Assembly (NCBI GenBank): GCA_005772955.1
Contig: SXID01000027.1
Coordinates: forward strand, 57,310 to 121,309
From: Planctomycetia bacterium
Lineage (GTDB): Bacteria > Planctomycetota > Planctomycetia > Gemmatales > Gemmataceae
DNA length: 64,000 bases
Direction of reading: 5' to 3'
Of the stretch, positions 36,154 through 44,502 are shown piece after piece (position 1 is the first letter of the stretch; every line of letters starts with the position of its first letter). The translations under genes were made by a program, and so were the position numbers. The notes beneath the pieces are model-generated. The model did no database searches. It was not told where the DNA came from and saw nothing but the letters and a program-made list of their open reading frames with translations.

Positions 36154-37062
36154 ATGAACTCTCCCCAATCAGCGGCGATCACCCGCCGCAACGCGATCAC
36201 GGGCGCAGCCGCCGCGGTCCTCGTGAGCGCGATGCCTGCGAGCGCCGCGGACGAAGCTCCACGCGTGCTGATCGTCGTCGGCCCAAGCAAACACCCGCCC
36301 GGCACACACGAAGTCGCGGCCGGAGGCAAGTTGCTCAAACACTGTCTGGAAGCGGTCGAGAAGCCGCGCTTAAAGGCCGACGTCATCACCGAATGGCCGG
36401 ACAACGGCGACAAGGCGTTCGCGGACGTCGCCTCGGTCGTGTTCATTGGCGATATGTTCCCGCCCGAGGTGATGCCGAACCGCGATGCGATCATGAAGAA
36501 CCTCACGACGATGACCAAACGCGGGTGCGGGATCGTCTGCGTTCACTACGCGACCGGCCTGGAAGCCAAGCACGTCTCGGCCGAAGGCGATCACCCGTTG
36601 CTTCAATGGATGGGCGGGTACTTCGCGACGCGGTGCAATCACCACAAGTCCGTCGCGCGGGTCTTCAAGGAAGCGACCATCGAACCCGCGAAGGCCGACC
36701 ACCCTGTACTTCAAGGCTGGAAGACTTTCACGCTGCACGACGAACCGTACATCAACAACTACTTCGGCAAGGACGGCCCCGCGAAGAACGTGACAGCACT
36801 GGCGACCGCGATGCTGCCGCCCGAGAAGCCGAACAAGGAAACTGTCGCCTGGGCCGTGGACCGCGCTGACGGCGGGCGCGGGTTTGGTGTCGTCATGCCG
36901 CACTTCTACCGGTGCTGGCAGATCGAAGACCTGCGGATGATGATTCTGAATGGAATCCTGTGGACCGCGAAGCAGGACGTACCGAAGGGCGGTGCTCGCG
37001 TGAAATTGCAGGACCTGACCACCTTCAAGCCCGCGTCCGTCGAACCGGGGATGAAGAAGTAA
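36154..37062 (+). CDS. ThuA-like domain protein with export leader
   Basis: This is a 302-residue protein of the ThuA-like / class I glutamine-amidotransferase-like fold. The N-terminus has a Tat-like RRNAITGAAAAVLVSA leader. Family features are RVLIVVGPSKHPPGTHE, VVFIGDMFPPEVMPNRDAIM, CGIVCVHYATGLEAKH and WAVDRADGGRGFGVVMPHFY. ThuA proteins are linked to trehalose and other sugar utilisation. It lies 26 bases after the second sulfatase and 18 before the third, so the block is probably co-transcribed. Confidence 0.87.
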   Translation: MNSPQSAAITRRNAITGAAAAVLVSAMPASAADEAPRVLIVVGPSKHPPGTHEVAAGGKLLKHCLEAVEKPRLKADVITEWPDNGDKAFADVASVVFIGDMFPPEVMPNRDAIMKNLTTMTKRGCGIVCVHYATGLEAKHVSAEGDHPLLQWMGGYFATRCNHHKSVARVFKEATIEPAKADHPVLQGWKTFTLHDEPYINNYFGKDGPAKNVTALATAMLPPEKPNKETVAWAVDRADGGRGFGVVMPHFYRCWQIEDLRMMILNGILWTAKQDVPKGGARVKLQDLTTFKPASVEPGMKK

Positions 37063-37080
37063 CTCCTCTTCGAGCGTCTT

Positions 37081-38832
37081 ATGCGTCCTCTCCTCGTTTG
37101 CGCTCTCGTCGCCGCGCTCGCCTCCGGCTCGCGGCTAACAGCGGCACCGCCGAACGTCATCATCGTGATGACCGACGATCAGGGCTTGGGCGACTTTTCT
37201 TTCACGGGCAACCCGGTACTGAAAACGCCGAACTTCGACGCGTTCGCAAAGGAGTCCGTGCGCCTCACCGACTTCCACGTGTGCCCGATGTGCAGCCCCA
37301 CGCGCGGTCAGCTCATGACCGGTCTCAGCGCGTTGCGCAACGGTGCCACGTCCGTCACCGCGGGGCGCACGTTCGTGCGGCCGGGGCTACCCACGCTCCC
37401 CGAAGCGTTCGCGAAAGCCGGCTACAAGACCGGTATCTTCGGGAAGTGGCATCTCGGCGACGTGTACCCGCACCGGCCCATCGACAAGGGATTTCACGAG
37501 AGCGTCTATCACCTCGGTTGGGGGATGCTGAACAGCACGCCGGAGTTCGACCACCCGCTCATCGACGGCCGGTATTTCCACAACGGCACCGAGAAGAAGT
37601 TCAAGGGCCACTGCACCGACCACTGGTTCGACTCCGCGACGCGTTGGATGAAGGATCGAAAAGAAAAGGGTGAACCGTTCCTGTGCTACATCCCCACGAA
37701 CGCACCGCACGCGCCGTTCATCGAACTGGAGGAGTACACGAAGCCGTACCAGGGCAAAGGCCCCGCGGGTTTCTTCGGGATGATCGCGCACCTCGACAAG
37801 CGCTTCGGCGATCTGGAGAAGTTCCTCAGTGACGAGAAGTTGAAGGACAACACCATCGTCATCTTCATGACGGACAACGGTGGCACGGCGGGCGTCGCGA
37901 CCTTCAACGCCGGTCTGCGAGCTGGTAAGACCACCTACTACGACGGCGGGCACCGCGTGCCGTGCTGGATTCGCTGGCCCAACGGCGAACTCGGCAAGGC
38001 GCGCGACATTCGCACGCCGACACAGAACACCGATCTGCTGCCGACACTCTGCGACCTGTGCGGCATCGCACAACCGAAGGGCGAAGCGAAGGACGAACTC
38101 TACCGCGGCACCAGCCTTGTGCCACTGCTCCGCAACCACCGGGAAGGGTTCGCAGACCGCAAGATCGTCGTTCAGTACGGGCAGACGCCCAAGAAGTTCG
38201 AGGCGTGTGTGATCTGGGGCAAGTGGCGGCTCGTGAAAGGCGACGAGTTGTACGACGTGGTCGCGGACCGCGCGCAGAAGTCGAACGTCGCGGACAAGAA
38301 CGCGGACGTGGTGAAGGAGATGCGTGAGTATTACGAAACGTGGTGGAAGGGCGTCGAACCGCTCGTCACCGACTTCGTGCCGCAGAGCATCGGCGCGAAG
38401 CAACAACTCGTTGTAGAACTGACGAGCGGCGACTGGGAGAACATCTACGCGGACAACACCGGGTACGTGCGTGATGCGGTTGGTGGCCCGACCGGCGGCA
38501 CCTGGCACATCCACGTCGAAGAAGCCGGCAAGTACGAGTTCACGCTTCGCCGTTGGCCGGAGCAGACGAAGGCGGCACTCGGCGCGAAGTACGAACCAAG
38601 CGCGCCATTACCAGGCAAGCCGAAGCAGGTGACGCGCGACTTCCCCACCATCGCAACGGCAAAGATCAGCATCGCGGGCGTGAAGGCGGAAGCAAAGGCC
38701 GACCCGAAGGCGACCGGCGCCACGATCACCGCGAAACTGCCCACCGGCAAAACGACGTTGAAGGCGTGGTTCGCGGACGCCGACGGCAAAGACCTGTGCG
38801 GCGCGTTCTTCGTCACTGTGCGGAAGAAATAA
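37081..38832 (+). CDS. Secreted sulfatase with C-terminal extension, third of four
   Basis: This is a 583-residue sulfatase. A short signal peptide (MRPLLVCALVAALASGSRLT) precedes PNVIIVMTDDQGLGDFSFTG, and the maturation motif is CSPTRGQLMTG with C71. Other active-site segments are IFGKWHLGDVYPHRP and VIFMTDNGGTAGVA. After the catalytic domain (to about residue 440), a beta-rich region of about 130 residues (LVVELTSGDWENIYADNTG, then GKYEFTLRRWPEQTK) resembles an accessory carbohydrate-binding sandwich. The start codon lies 19 bases after the ThuA stop. Confidence 0.92.
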   Translation: MRPLLVCALVAALASGSRLTAAPPNVIIVMTDDQGLGDFSFTGNPVLKTPNFDAFAKESVRLTDFHVCPMCSPTRGQLMTGLSALRNGATSVTAGRTFVRPGLPTLPEAFAKAGYKTGIFGKWHLGDVYPHRPIDKGFHESVYHLGWGMLNSTPEFDHPLIDGRYFHNGTEKKFKGHCTDHWFDSATRWMKDRKEKGEPFLCYIPTNAPHAPFIELEEYTKPYQGKGPAGFFGMIAHLDKRFGDLEKFLSDEKLKDNTIVIFMTDNGGTAGVATFNAGLRAGKTTYYDGGHRVPCWIRWPNGELGKARDIRTPTQNTDLLPTLCDLCGIAQPKGEAKDELYRGTSLVPLLRNHREGFADRKIVVQYGQTPKKFEACVIWGKWRLVKGDELYDVVADRAQKSNVADKNADVVKEMREYYETWWKGVEPLVTDFVPQSIGAKQQLVVELTSGDWENIYADNTGYVRDAVGGPTGGTWHIHVEEAGKYEFTLRRWPEQTKAALGAKYEPSAPLPGKPKQVTRDFPTIATAKISIAGVKAEAKADPKATGATITAKLPTGKTTLKAWFADADGKDLCGAFFVTVRKK

Positions 38833-38847
38833 CTCCCAGAGGCTCCC

Positions 38848-40374
38848 ATGCGAATCCTCCTGCTCGCCGCTAGCGGCTTCGCGAGCGCGCTTGCGATGCC
38901 GCAAGCGGCGCGCGCTGAACACAAGAAACCACCCAACATCCTGCTCATCTATTCCGACGATCAGTCGTACAAGACCATCGGCGCGTACCCTGAGTCGTGG
39001 CCGTGGGTGAAGACCCCGAACCTCGACGCGCTCGCGACCGCTGGCGTGCGGTTCCAGGGCGCGTATCTCGGTGCGTGGTGCATGCCGTCGCGCGCCTCGA
39101 TGCTCACCGGGCGCCAACCGCACGGCATCGAGTCTATGCGGATGGAGGGCAAGTACCCCGGCAGCACCTATGACCCAAAGCAGTGCCCGTTCTGGCCGGC
39201 GCTGTTCCGCAAGAACGGCTACCACACGGCACAGATCGGGAAATGGCACACCGGCACCGACGCCGGGTTCGGCCGCGACTGGGACCATCAGATCGTGTGG
39301 AACCGCCCCAAGCACCCCGACAACGCGGGCGCGTATTACGAGAAGCAAACGCTCGCGATCGACGGCGTGGAGAAGCAGGTGGAAGGCTACCCCGCGGACA
39401 ACTACACGAAGTGGGCGGTCGATTACGTGAAGGGCGCGAACCGCGACAAGACGAAGCCCTGGTTCCTATGGCTGTGTTACGGCAGCGTTCACGGCCCGTC
39501 GAAGCCCGCGGCGCGGCATCTGGGCAAGTACAAGGACGCGAAGGTGCCCGAACCCGCGGACCTGCTCGGCCCGTGGCCCGGCAATGGCGATTACCTCAAG
39601 AACACGCTCGCGTGGCACAAGGACAAGAACGGCGGGATTCGCGCCGGCAGCAACGGCGAGAAGGTCGGCGACGGGGCCGGCGAGAAGGGCACGACCTACG
39701 CGGACTGGGTGCGTCAGGTGAACGAATGCGTGCCCGCGATCGATGAGGGCGTCGGCGAACTGATCAAGACGCTGAAGGAAACGGGGCAACTTGAGAACAC
39801 GCTGGTGATCTACACCGCGGACCAGGGGTTCGCGATGGGCGAGCACGGGATGCGAATGAAGATCGCCCCTTACGATGCCAACTACCGTTCACCGCTGATC
39901 GCGTTCATGCCGGGCACGGTCGCCGCCGGGAAGAAATGCAAGCAGGTCGCGAACGCGCCCGATTTGGTGAGCACATTCTTCAGCTTCGCCGGGTTCAAGC
40001 CGCCCGCCGATCTGCACGGGCACGACCTCACGCCGCTGCTGAAGAACCCGGCCGCGGAGTGGCCGCACGCTTGCCTCTACGAACACACCGGGCACGACTT
40101 CGGCGACGACGTGGCGAAGGTGCTGAAGGACGACCCGAAGGGCGCGATCTATCAGAAAGTACCGTGGTACACGGCGATCGTCCTCGACGGCTGGAAGTAT
40201 GTCCGGTATCTGCAACCCGGCGTACCGGACGAAGTGTACGACCTCACCACCGACCCCGACGAGATGAAGAACCTGGCGGGCAAGGCGAAGCACGCGGCAA
40301 GGGTGGGCGAACTGCGGAACGCGCTCGCGGCGGAACTGAAGCGCACGAAGGCGCCCGACGCGATGCTGCCCTGA
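38848..40374 (+). CDS. Secreted sulfatase, fourth of four
   Basis: This is a 508-residue sulfatase 15 bases downstream of the third. It reads PNILLIYSDDQSYKTIGAYP, then the maturation motif CMPSRASMLTGRQPHG with C78. IGKWHTGTDAGFGRDWDHQI and VIYTADQGFAMGEHGMR follow. The leader AASGFASALAMPQAARA is short and is encoded by DNA resembling the dispersed GCGGCTTCGCGAGCG repeat. No formylglycine-generating enzyme gene lies in the window, so maturation depends on a gene elsewhere. Confidence 0.92.
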   Translation: MRILLLAASGFASALAMPQAARAEHKKPPNILLIYSDDQSYKTIGAYPESWPWVKTPNLDALATAGVRFQGAYLGAWCMPSRASMLTGRQPHGIESMRMEGKYPGSTYDPKQCPFWPALFRKNGYHTAQIGKWHTGTDAGFGRDWDHQIVWNRPKHPDNAGAYYEKQTLAIDGVEKQVEGYPADNYTKWAVDYVKGANRDKTKPWFLWLCYGSVHGPSKPAARHLGKYKDAKVPEPADLLGPWPGNGDYLKNTLAWHKDKNGGIRAGSNGEKVGDGAGEKGTTYADWVRQVNECVPAIDEGVGELIKTLKETGQLENTLVIYTADQGFAMGEHGMRMKIAPYDANYRSPLIAFMPGTVAAGKKCKQVANAPDLVSTFFSFAGFKPPADLHGHDLTPLLKNPAAEWPHACLYEHTGHDFGDDVAKVLKDDPKGAIYQKVPWYTAIVLDGWKYVRYLQPGVPDEVYDLTTDPDEMKNLAGKAKHAARVGELRNALAAELKRTKAPDAMLP

Positions 40375-40375
40375 T

Positions 40376-40439
40376 CGAACAAGCCCGCAGCGCCAGCAAG
40401 GGTAAAGATTAACCCTTGCTGGCGCTGCGGGCTTGTTCG
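40376..40439. terminator. 28-bp palindrome of a dispersed family
   Basis: Arms 40376-40403 and 40412-40439 (CGAACAAGCCCGCAGCGCCA...) are exact reverse complements with an 8-base loop. It begins 2 bases after the stop of the fourth sulfatase and precedes the convergent DUF1501 gene by 11 bases. I recognise the sequence, which gives ARSASKG when translated, as a recurrent planctomycete intergenic repeat. Confidence 0.8.
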
Positions 40440-40450
40440 TCGGTCCTACC

Positions 40451-41740
40451 TCACCCGAACAGGCCGCGGACGACCGAGCCTTCGCGGGCGATCATCACGG
40501 GCCGCCCGGTCGCGGTCTTGTATTCCTTCGTGTGGTCGATGCCGAGCGTGTGGTAGAACGACGCGGCCAGTTGATCCGGCGTGAACCCTGCGGCAGCCGG
40601 TCCCATCCCCTTGTCGTCGCTCGCGCCGACCACCTGCCCGCCCTTGATGCCGCCACCGGCCATGAGCGCGGTCATCGCGCGCGGCCAGTGGTCGCGACCG
40701 GCCTTGTCGTTGATCTTCGGCGTGCGGCCGAACTCACCCACCACAAACACCGTCGTCGTTTCCAGCAGCCCGCGTTCTTTCAGGCCCGCGAGCAGCGCCG
40801 AAAGCCCGGTGTCGAGTTGCGGGAGCAGGTTGTTTTGCAGCGCCTTGAAGTTACCTCCGTGCGTGTCCCAACCGCTGAAGCCGACCGTGACGAACCGCAC
40901 GCCGGCCGCGACCAACCGCAGCGCCAGCAGGCAACTCATCCCAAACCGCCCTTCGCCGAACGGCTTCGCAACTTCCACTTTCTCCTTCGACGTGTCGAAC
41001 GCGTCGCGCGCCTTCGCGCTGCGGATCATGTCAAACGCCTGCTGCGAAAACTTGTCCATGCCGTCGATGAGCTTGCTGTCGGCTTCCGCGCCCTTGAAGG
41101 TGGTGTCGAGTTCGGTGAGCAGATTCTGGCGCTTCTCGAACTCCTCGACGGTCAGGCCGTTGCCGAGCGAGATGCCGCGAACCGAGAACGCGATGCCCGG
41201 CTTCGGCGCGTCGTTGGTTTGGAGCGGCGCGTACCGCACGCCGAGGTATCCGGCCTTCTGCGGCGTGCTCGGGATCGCGACGAAGTGCGGCAGTTCCTTG
41301 TCGCCCGCCACTTCCTTGCTCACCACCGCGCCGAGGCCCGGGTACGTGAGCGACGGAATGGGCCGGTTGCCCGCGTTGAGGTACTCGGTGCCGAGTTCGT
41401 GCCCCGCGAGCGTGTGCGTGACGCCGCGCACGATGGCGTAGCAGTCCGCGAGTTTCGCGAGTTTGGGCAAGTGCTCGCAGATGGTGACGCCATTGACGTT
41501 GGTCGCGATGGGCTTGAACTCGCCGCGAATCTCGGCTGGCGCGTCCGGTTTGGGGTCGAACGTGTCGATGTGCGACGGCCCGCCGCCGAGGTACACGAAC
41601 ACCGCGTTCGTGGCCTTCGCGGGTTTGGCGTCAGCCGCGTGCGCCTCGCGCAGCGCGCTCGCGAGGCCGAGGGAGCCGAGCGCCCCGACGCGCACGAAGT
41701 CGCGCCGCGTGATCCCGTCGCAGAAGGTAGGTGTTCTCAT
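40451..41740 (-). CDS. DUF1501 domain protein with Tat leader
   Basis: This is a 429-residue DUF1501 protein. The leader has TRRDFVRVGALGSLGLASA, a twin-arginine motif. Family segments are FVYLGGGPSHIDTFDPKPD, EHLPKLAKLADCYAIVRGV, VFVVGEFGRTPKIND and GRDHWPRAMTALMAGGGIKG. It follows the DUF1549/DUF1553 gene by 89 bases on the same strand, the usual planctomycete pairing. The start at 41740 is chosen because upstream residues translate the palindrome. The substrate is unknown. Confidence 0.9.
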   Translation of the reverse strand: MRTPTFCDGITRRDFVRVGALGSLGLASALREAHAADAKPAKATNAVFVYLGGGPSHIDTFDPKPDAPAEIRGEFKPIATNVNGVTICEHLPKLAKLADCYAIVRGVTHTLAGHELGTEYLNAGNRPIPSLTYPGLGAVVSKEVAGDKELPHFVAIPSTPQKAGYLGVRYAPLQTNDAPKPGIAFSVRGISLGNGLTVEEFEKRQNLLTELDTTFKGAEADSKLIDGMDKFSQQAFDMIRSAKARDAFDTSKEKVEVAKPFGEGRFGMSCLLALRLVAAGVRFVTVGFSGWDTHGGNFKALQNNLLPQLDTGLSALLAGLKERGLLETTTVFVVGEFGRTPKINDKAGRDHWPRAMTALMAGGGIKGGQVVGASDDKGMGPAAAGFTPDQLAASFYHTLGIDHTKEYKTATGRPVMIAREGSVVRGLFG

Positions 41741-41770
41741 GTCGTTGTGGTTGGTGTGGTATCTGGTTAA

Positions 41771-41822
41771 CCGCGACCCGAAGGGGAGCGCGGAACGTTC
41801 CGCACTCCCCTTCGGGTCGCGG
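41771..41822. repeat. 52-bp loopless palindrome between paired genes
   Basis: Bases 41771-41822 read CCGCGACCCGAAGGGGAG... and then its reverse complement with one mismatch and no loop; the centre is GGAACGTTCC. It separates two same-strand genes (DUF1549/DUF1553 and DUF1501), so it may attenuate transcription. The translated form (DPKGSAERSALPFGS) is one I associate with repeated planctomycete intergenic elements. Confidence 0.8.
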
Positions 41823-41829
41823 CTACGCG

Positions 41830-44289
41830 TTAGCGATTCACGATGAACTCTTTCGTGTTCAGCAGCGCCCACAGCAAGTCGCGCAAGCCGGTCGGGGTGT
41901 CCTTCGCGTCGGTCAGGTACTTCTTGGCGACACCCACTTCGCGCTCGTCCGGCAAGCGGTTCAGCATGCGAAGGTACGCTTGCTTCACCAGTTCGTCCGC
42001 GTCCTTTGTCTTGGTCTTCGCCACTTGCTTCAGCCAACCTGTGGGGCGGTCGAGCATCGTCAGCACTTCGGGGTCGTTGCGTAAGTACACCGTCTGAAGC
42101 ACGGCTGGTTCGTTCGAGCGCTCACAGTCGCAGTTCGTCGCGCGTACCGGCTTGCCGAACAGGTTCGTCGCGTAGTTGTCGCCGCGAACGCCCGCGTACC
42201 CGCTCGAACGGCCGATCGCGCGAAGCCCGGCGGGGTCGGCGCTCACCCGCTTCCGCTCGTCGTCGGACGCGGTCGCCAAACTGATTGCGTCAATGATCAC
42301 TTCCGACGGCAGGCGGCGCAACACGGCGCGGCTGTGGTTCTTCTCGTCGTGCTTGTTCGTCTCGTTCGACTTCCAACTGCGCTGGTATGCCTGACTGCTC
42401 ACGATCGTCCGGTGCAGCCACTTCATGTCGAACTTGTTCGCGATGAACCCATCCGCGAGGTAGTCGAACAACTCCGGGTTGGTCGGCGGGTTCGCGAGGT
42501 TCAAGTCGTCCGCTGGTTCGATGAAGCCGGCGCCGAAGTAGTTCGCCCAAACGCGATTCACAAACGCCTTCGCGAAGTACGGGTTCTCCGCGTCGCGCAT
42601 CCAGTCCATGATCGGCTGTCGCGGGTCGGTGTAGGTCGCGTTCACCACCTCCTCTCCGCCGAGCAGCTTGGGCGTAATCACGCGACTGCCGACGCGCACG
42701 CCGGGCTTCGCACCGGGCTTTGGCTTCGCGTTCTGCGGCACACTCAGTTCCTTGAACGGTAGCACTTTTCCAGATGCGAGCAGGTCCGCGAACTTCCGCT
42801 TGTAGTCGCCGGAGTCTTCGTCAAGTTTTTCGAGTACCGTGCCCTTCTTCATCGCGACCGTTTCGCCGCGGTTACCGGCACCGTAACGGATGCCGCCGAA
42901 GAACGCGGTGAACTGGTCGAAGTCCTGCTTCGTCCACTGGTCGTATGGGTGCTTGTGGCACTGTGCGCACTGAAGGCTCACGCCCAAGAACGCGTGCGCA
43001 AACGAGAGGGCTTGCTCTTCCGGTTTGCCGAGACCGCGACGTGTCCAGAAGTACGGCATCGTGGGCCGCGCCGCGAAGTCCGCGGGGTCGGTCTTGCGGA
43101 AGTAACTGCTCATCTCCGCGCTGTAGTCCGCGAAGCTCTGGTCCGATTTGCGGCCGACCGCGAGCGCGATGCCCGCCACCAACTTGTCGTACGGCTCGTT
43201 GTCCGCGACGCGCCTGTGAACCCAGTCGTACCACTGCCCGGCCTTCGCGCGGTTCAAGCCTTGCTCACCGCCGAGCGGGCCACTACGCTCGCTGTTGCCG
43301 GTGAAGTCGCATACCTTGGTGGTCCACCACGCCGCGTAGCCCGGCCGGTTCAGCAACTCCTCGATCTTCTTCTCGCGTCTGTCTTTGGCCGTGTCCGCGA
43401 GGAACGTTGTGACCTCGCTGGGTGCGGGCGGCGTGCCGGTGAGGTCGAGCGACACACGGCGCAGGAACTCCGCGTCGGTGCAGAGGTCGGACGGCACCAC
43501 GCCCAACTTCTTCAGCTTCGCGACAACGAGTTCGTCCACCTTCGTCGGCGTGGGTACGGCTGGGTATATCGCACCGGTCTTGTCGGATACGGGGAGCAGC
43601 ACGGCCACAGGCGCGATGCCGTTGTCGTAGAACGCGACCACCGCGGTATCGCCCTTCCCGGTCGCGGTGACTTCGCCGGACAAGTCCACCGTGGCGACTG
43701 ATTCGTCATTCGAGCGGAACCGGCAAAGCGGGGTCACGTCTTCGCGCGTGCCGTCGGCCCAGCGTGCGATAACGCGCAGTTTCGCGACCGTGCCCGGCTT
43801 GTCGAAGACAATCTCTTTCGGTTCGATCTCCAACGTTACGAACGCGGCGTCTTTCTCCTTTGCGCCATTTGCGCCGGTCTTCACCCAGTTCAGCAGCAGG
43901 TTGTACTCCCACCCGCCGACTGACATGCGCTTCCCGCCCTTGTGGGCTTCGGTGAGTGTCGGCTTGCGAAGGATCAGACTATCCGCGGGGGTCTTGAGGC
44001 GCGCACGCGGTTCGGTGCCGCCAACAATCGATTCGTGATCAGACTTGAAGTCGTAGCCGAACAGCGAGAGCCTGAACCCGCCCTGCCCCTGAAACGACCC
44101 GTGACAGGCACGCCCATTGCACCCCAACCGACCCAGGAGCGGGAGCACGTGCCGCTGGAAACTCGGTGCCTCTTCCGCGCCTTCTTTCTTGAACCGCTCG
44201 CTCGCGGGCGCAATCACATCCGCCGCCGCCGCGGGCGACGCGAAGAGAACGAGCAGTGTCTGGACGGTCAACCAGCGACGAACGGTCAT
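41830..44289 (-). CDS. DUF1549/DUF1553 protein with Ig-like domain and haem-type motifs
   Basis: This is an 819-residue exported protein (signal MTVRRWLTVQTLLVLFASPA). The order is: a cytochrome-like N-terminal module with LGCNGRACHGSFQGQGGF (a C-x4-CH spacing typical of these proteins), a Big_2-like Ig domain (LRVIARWADGTREDVTPLC, VTATGKGDTAVVAF), DUF1549 (VDELVVAKLKKLGVVPSDLC onward) with QCAQCHKHPYDQWTKQDF, and DUF1553 (AKAFVNRVWANYFGAGFIEP, RLPSEVIIDAISLATAS). It pairs with the downstream DUF1501 gene. A role in periplasmic polymer breakdown or electron transfer is inferred. Confidence 0.9.
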   Translation of the reverse strand: MTVRRWLTVQTLLVLFASPAAAADVIAPASERFKKEGAEEAPSFQRHVLPLLGRLGCNGRACHGSFQGQGGFRLSLFGYDFKSDHESIVGGTEPRARLKTPADSLILRKPTLTEAHKGGKRMSVGGWEYNLLLNWVKTGANGAKEKDAAFVTLEIEPKEIVFDKPGTVAKLRVIARWADGTREDVTPLCRFRSNDESVATVDLSGEVTATGKGDTAVVAFYDNGIAPVAVLLPVSDKTGAIYPAVPTPTKVDELVVAKLKKLGVVPSDLCTDAEFLRRVSLDLTGTPPAPSEVTTFLADTAKDRREKKIEELLNRPGYAAWWTTKVCDFTGNSERSGPLGGEQGLNRAKAGQWYDWVHRRVADNEPYDKLVAGIALAVGRKSDQSFADYSAEMSSYFRKTDPADFAARPTMPYFWTRRGLGKPEEQALSFAHAFLGVSLQCAQCHKHPYDQWTKQDFDQFTAFFGGIRYGAGNRGETVAMKKGTVLEKLDEDSGDYKRKFADLLASGKVLPFKELSVPQNAKPKPGAKPGVRVGSRVITPKLLGGEEVVNATYTDPRQPIMDWMRDAENPYFAKAFVNRVWANYFGAGFIEPADDLNLANPPTNPELFDYLADGFIANKFDMKWLHRTIVSSQAYQRSWKSNETNKHDEKNHSRAVLRRLPSEVIIDAISLATASDDERKRVSADPAGLRAIGRSSGYAGVRGDNYATNLFGKPVRATNCDCERSNEPAVLQTVYLRNDPEVLTMLDRPTGWLKQVAKTKTKDADELVKQAYLRMLNRLPDEREVGVAKKYLTDAKDTPTGLRDLLWALLNTKEFIVNR

Positions 44290-44502
44290 GTGCCGATTCC
44301 GGTTTTGGGGTCGCTATATACAAGATGATGATACCCGCGGGTGCAGACCTTCGCACCACGATACCCGCCGGGTCGAACGAATCCGTTGACACTGGTAACC
44401 CCGAAGCAAGCGTCTGGTTCCTCTCGCCGGGTTCGCGAGATTCGGTGTGCCACGCGACCCATGGTCGGGTACGGTGAACCGCATCCCCCACCGAGTGTCG
44501 CC

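Noticed and set aside
40433..41770. 445-codon plus-strand frame opposite the DUF1501 gene
   Set aside because: The opposite strand carries a Tat leader and conserved DUF1501 motifs; this frame also reads through the palindromes at both ends.
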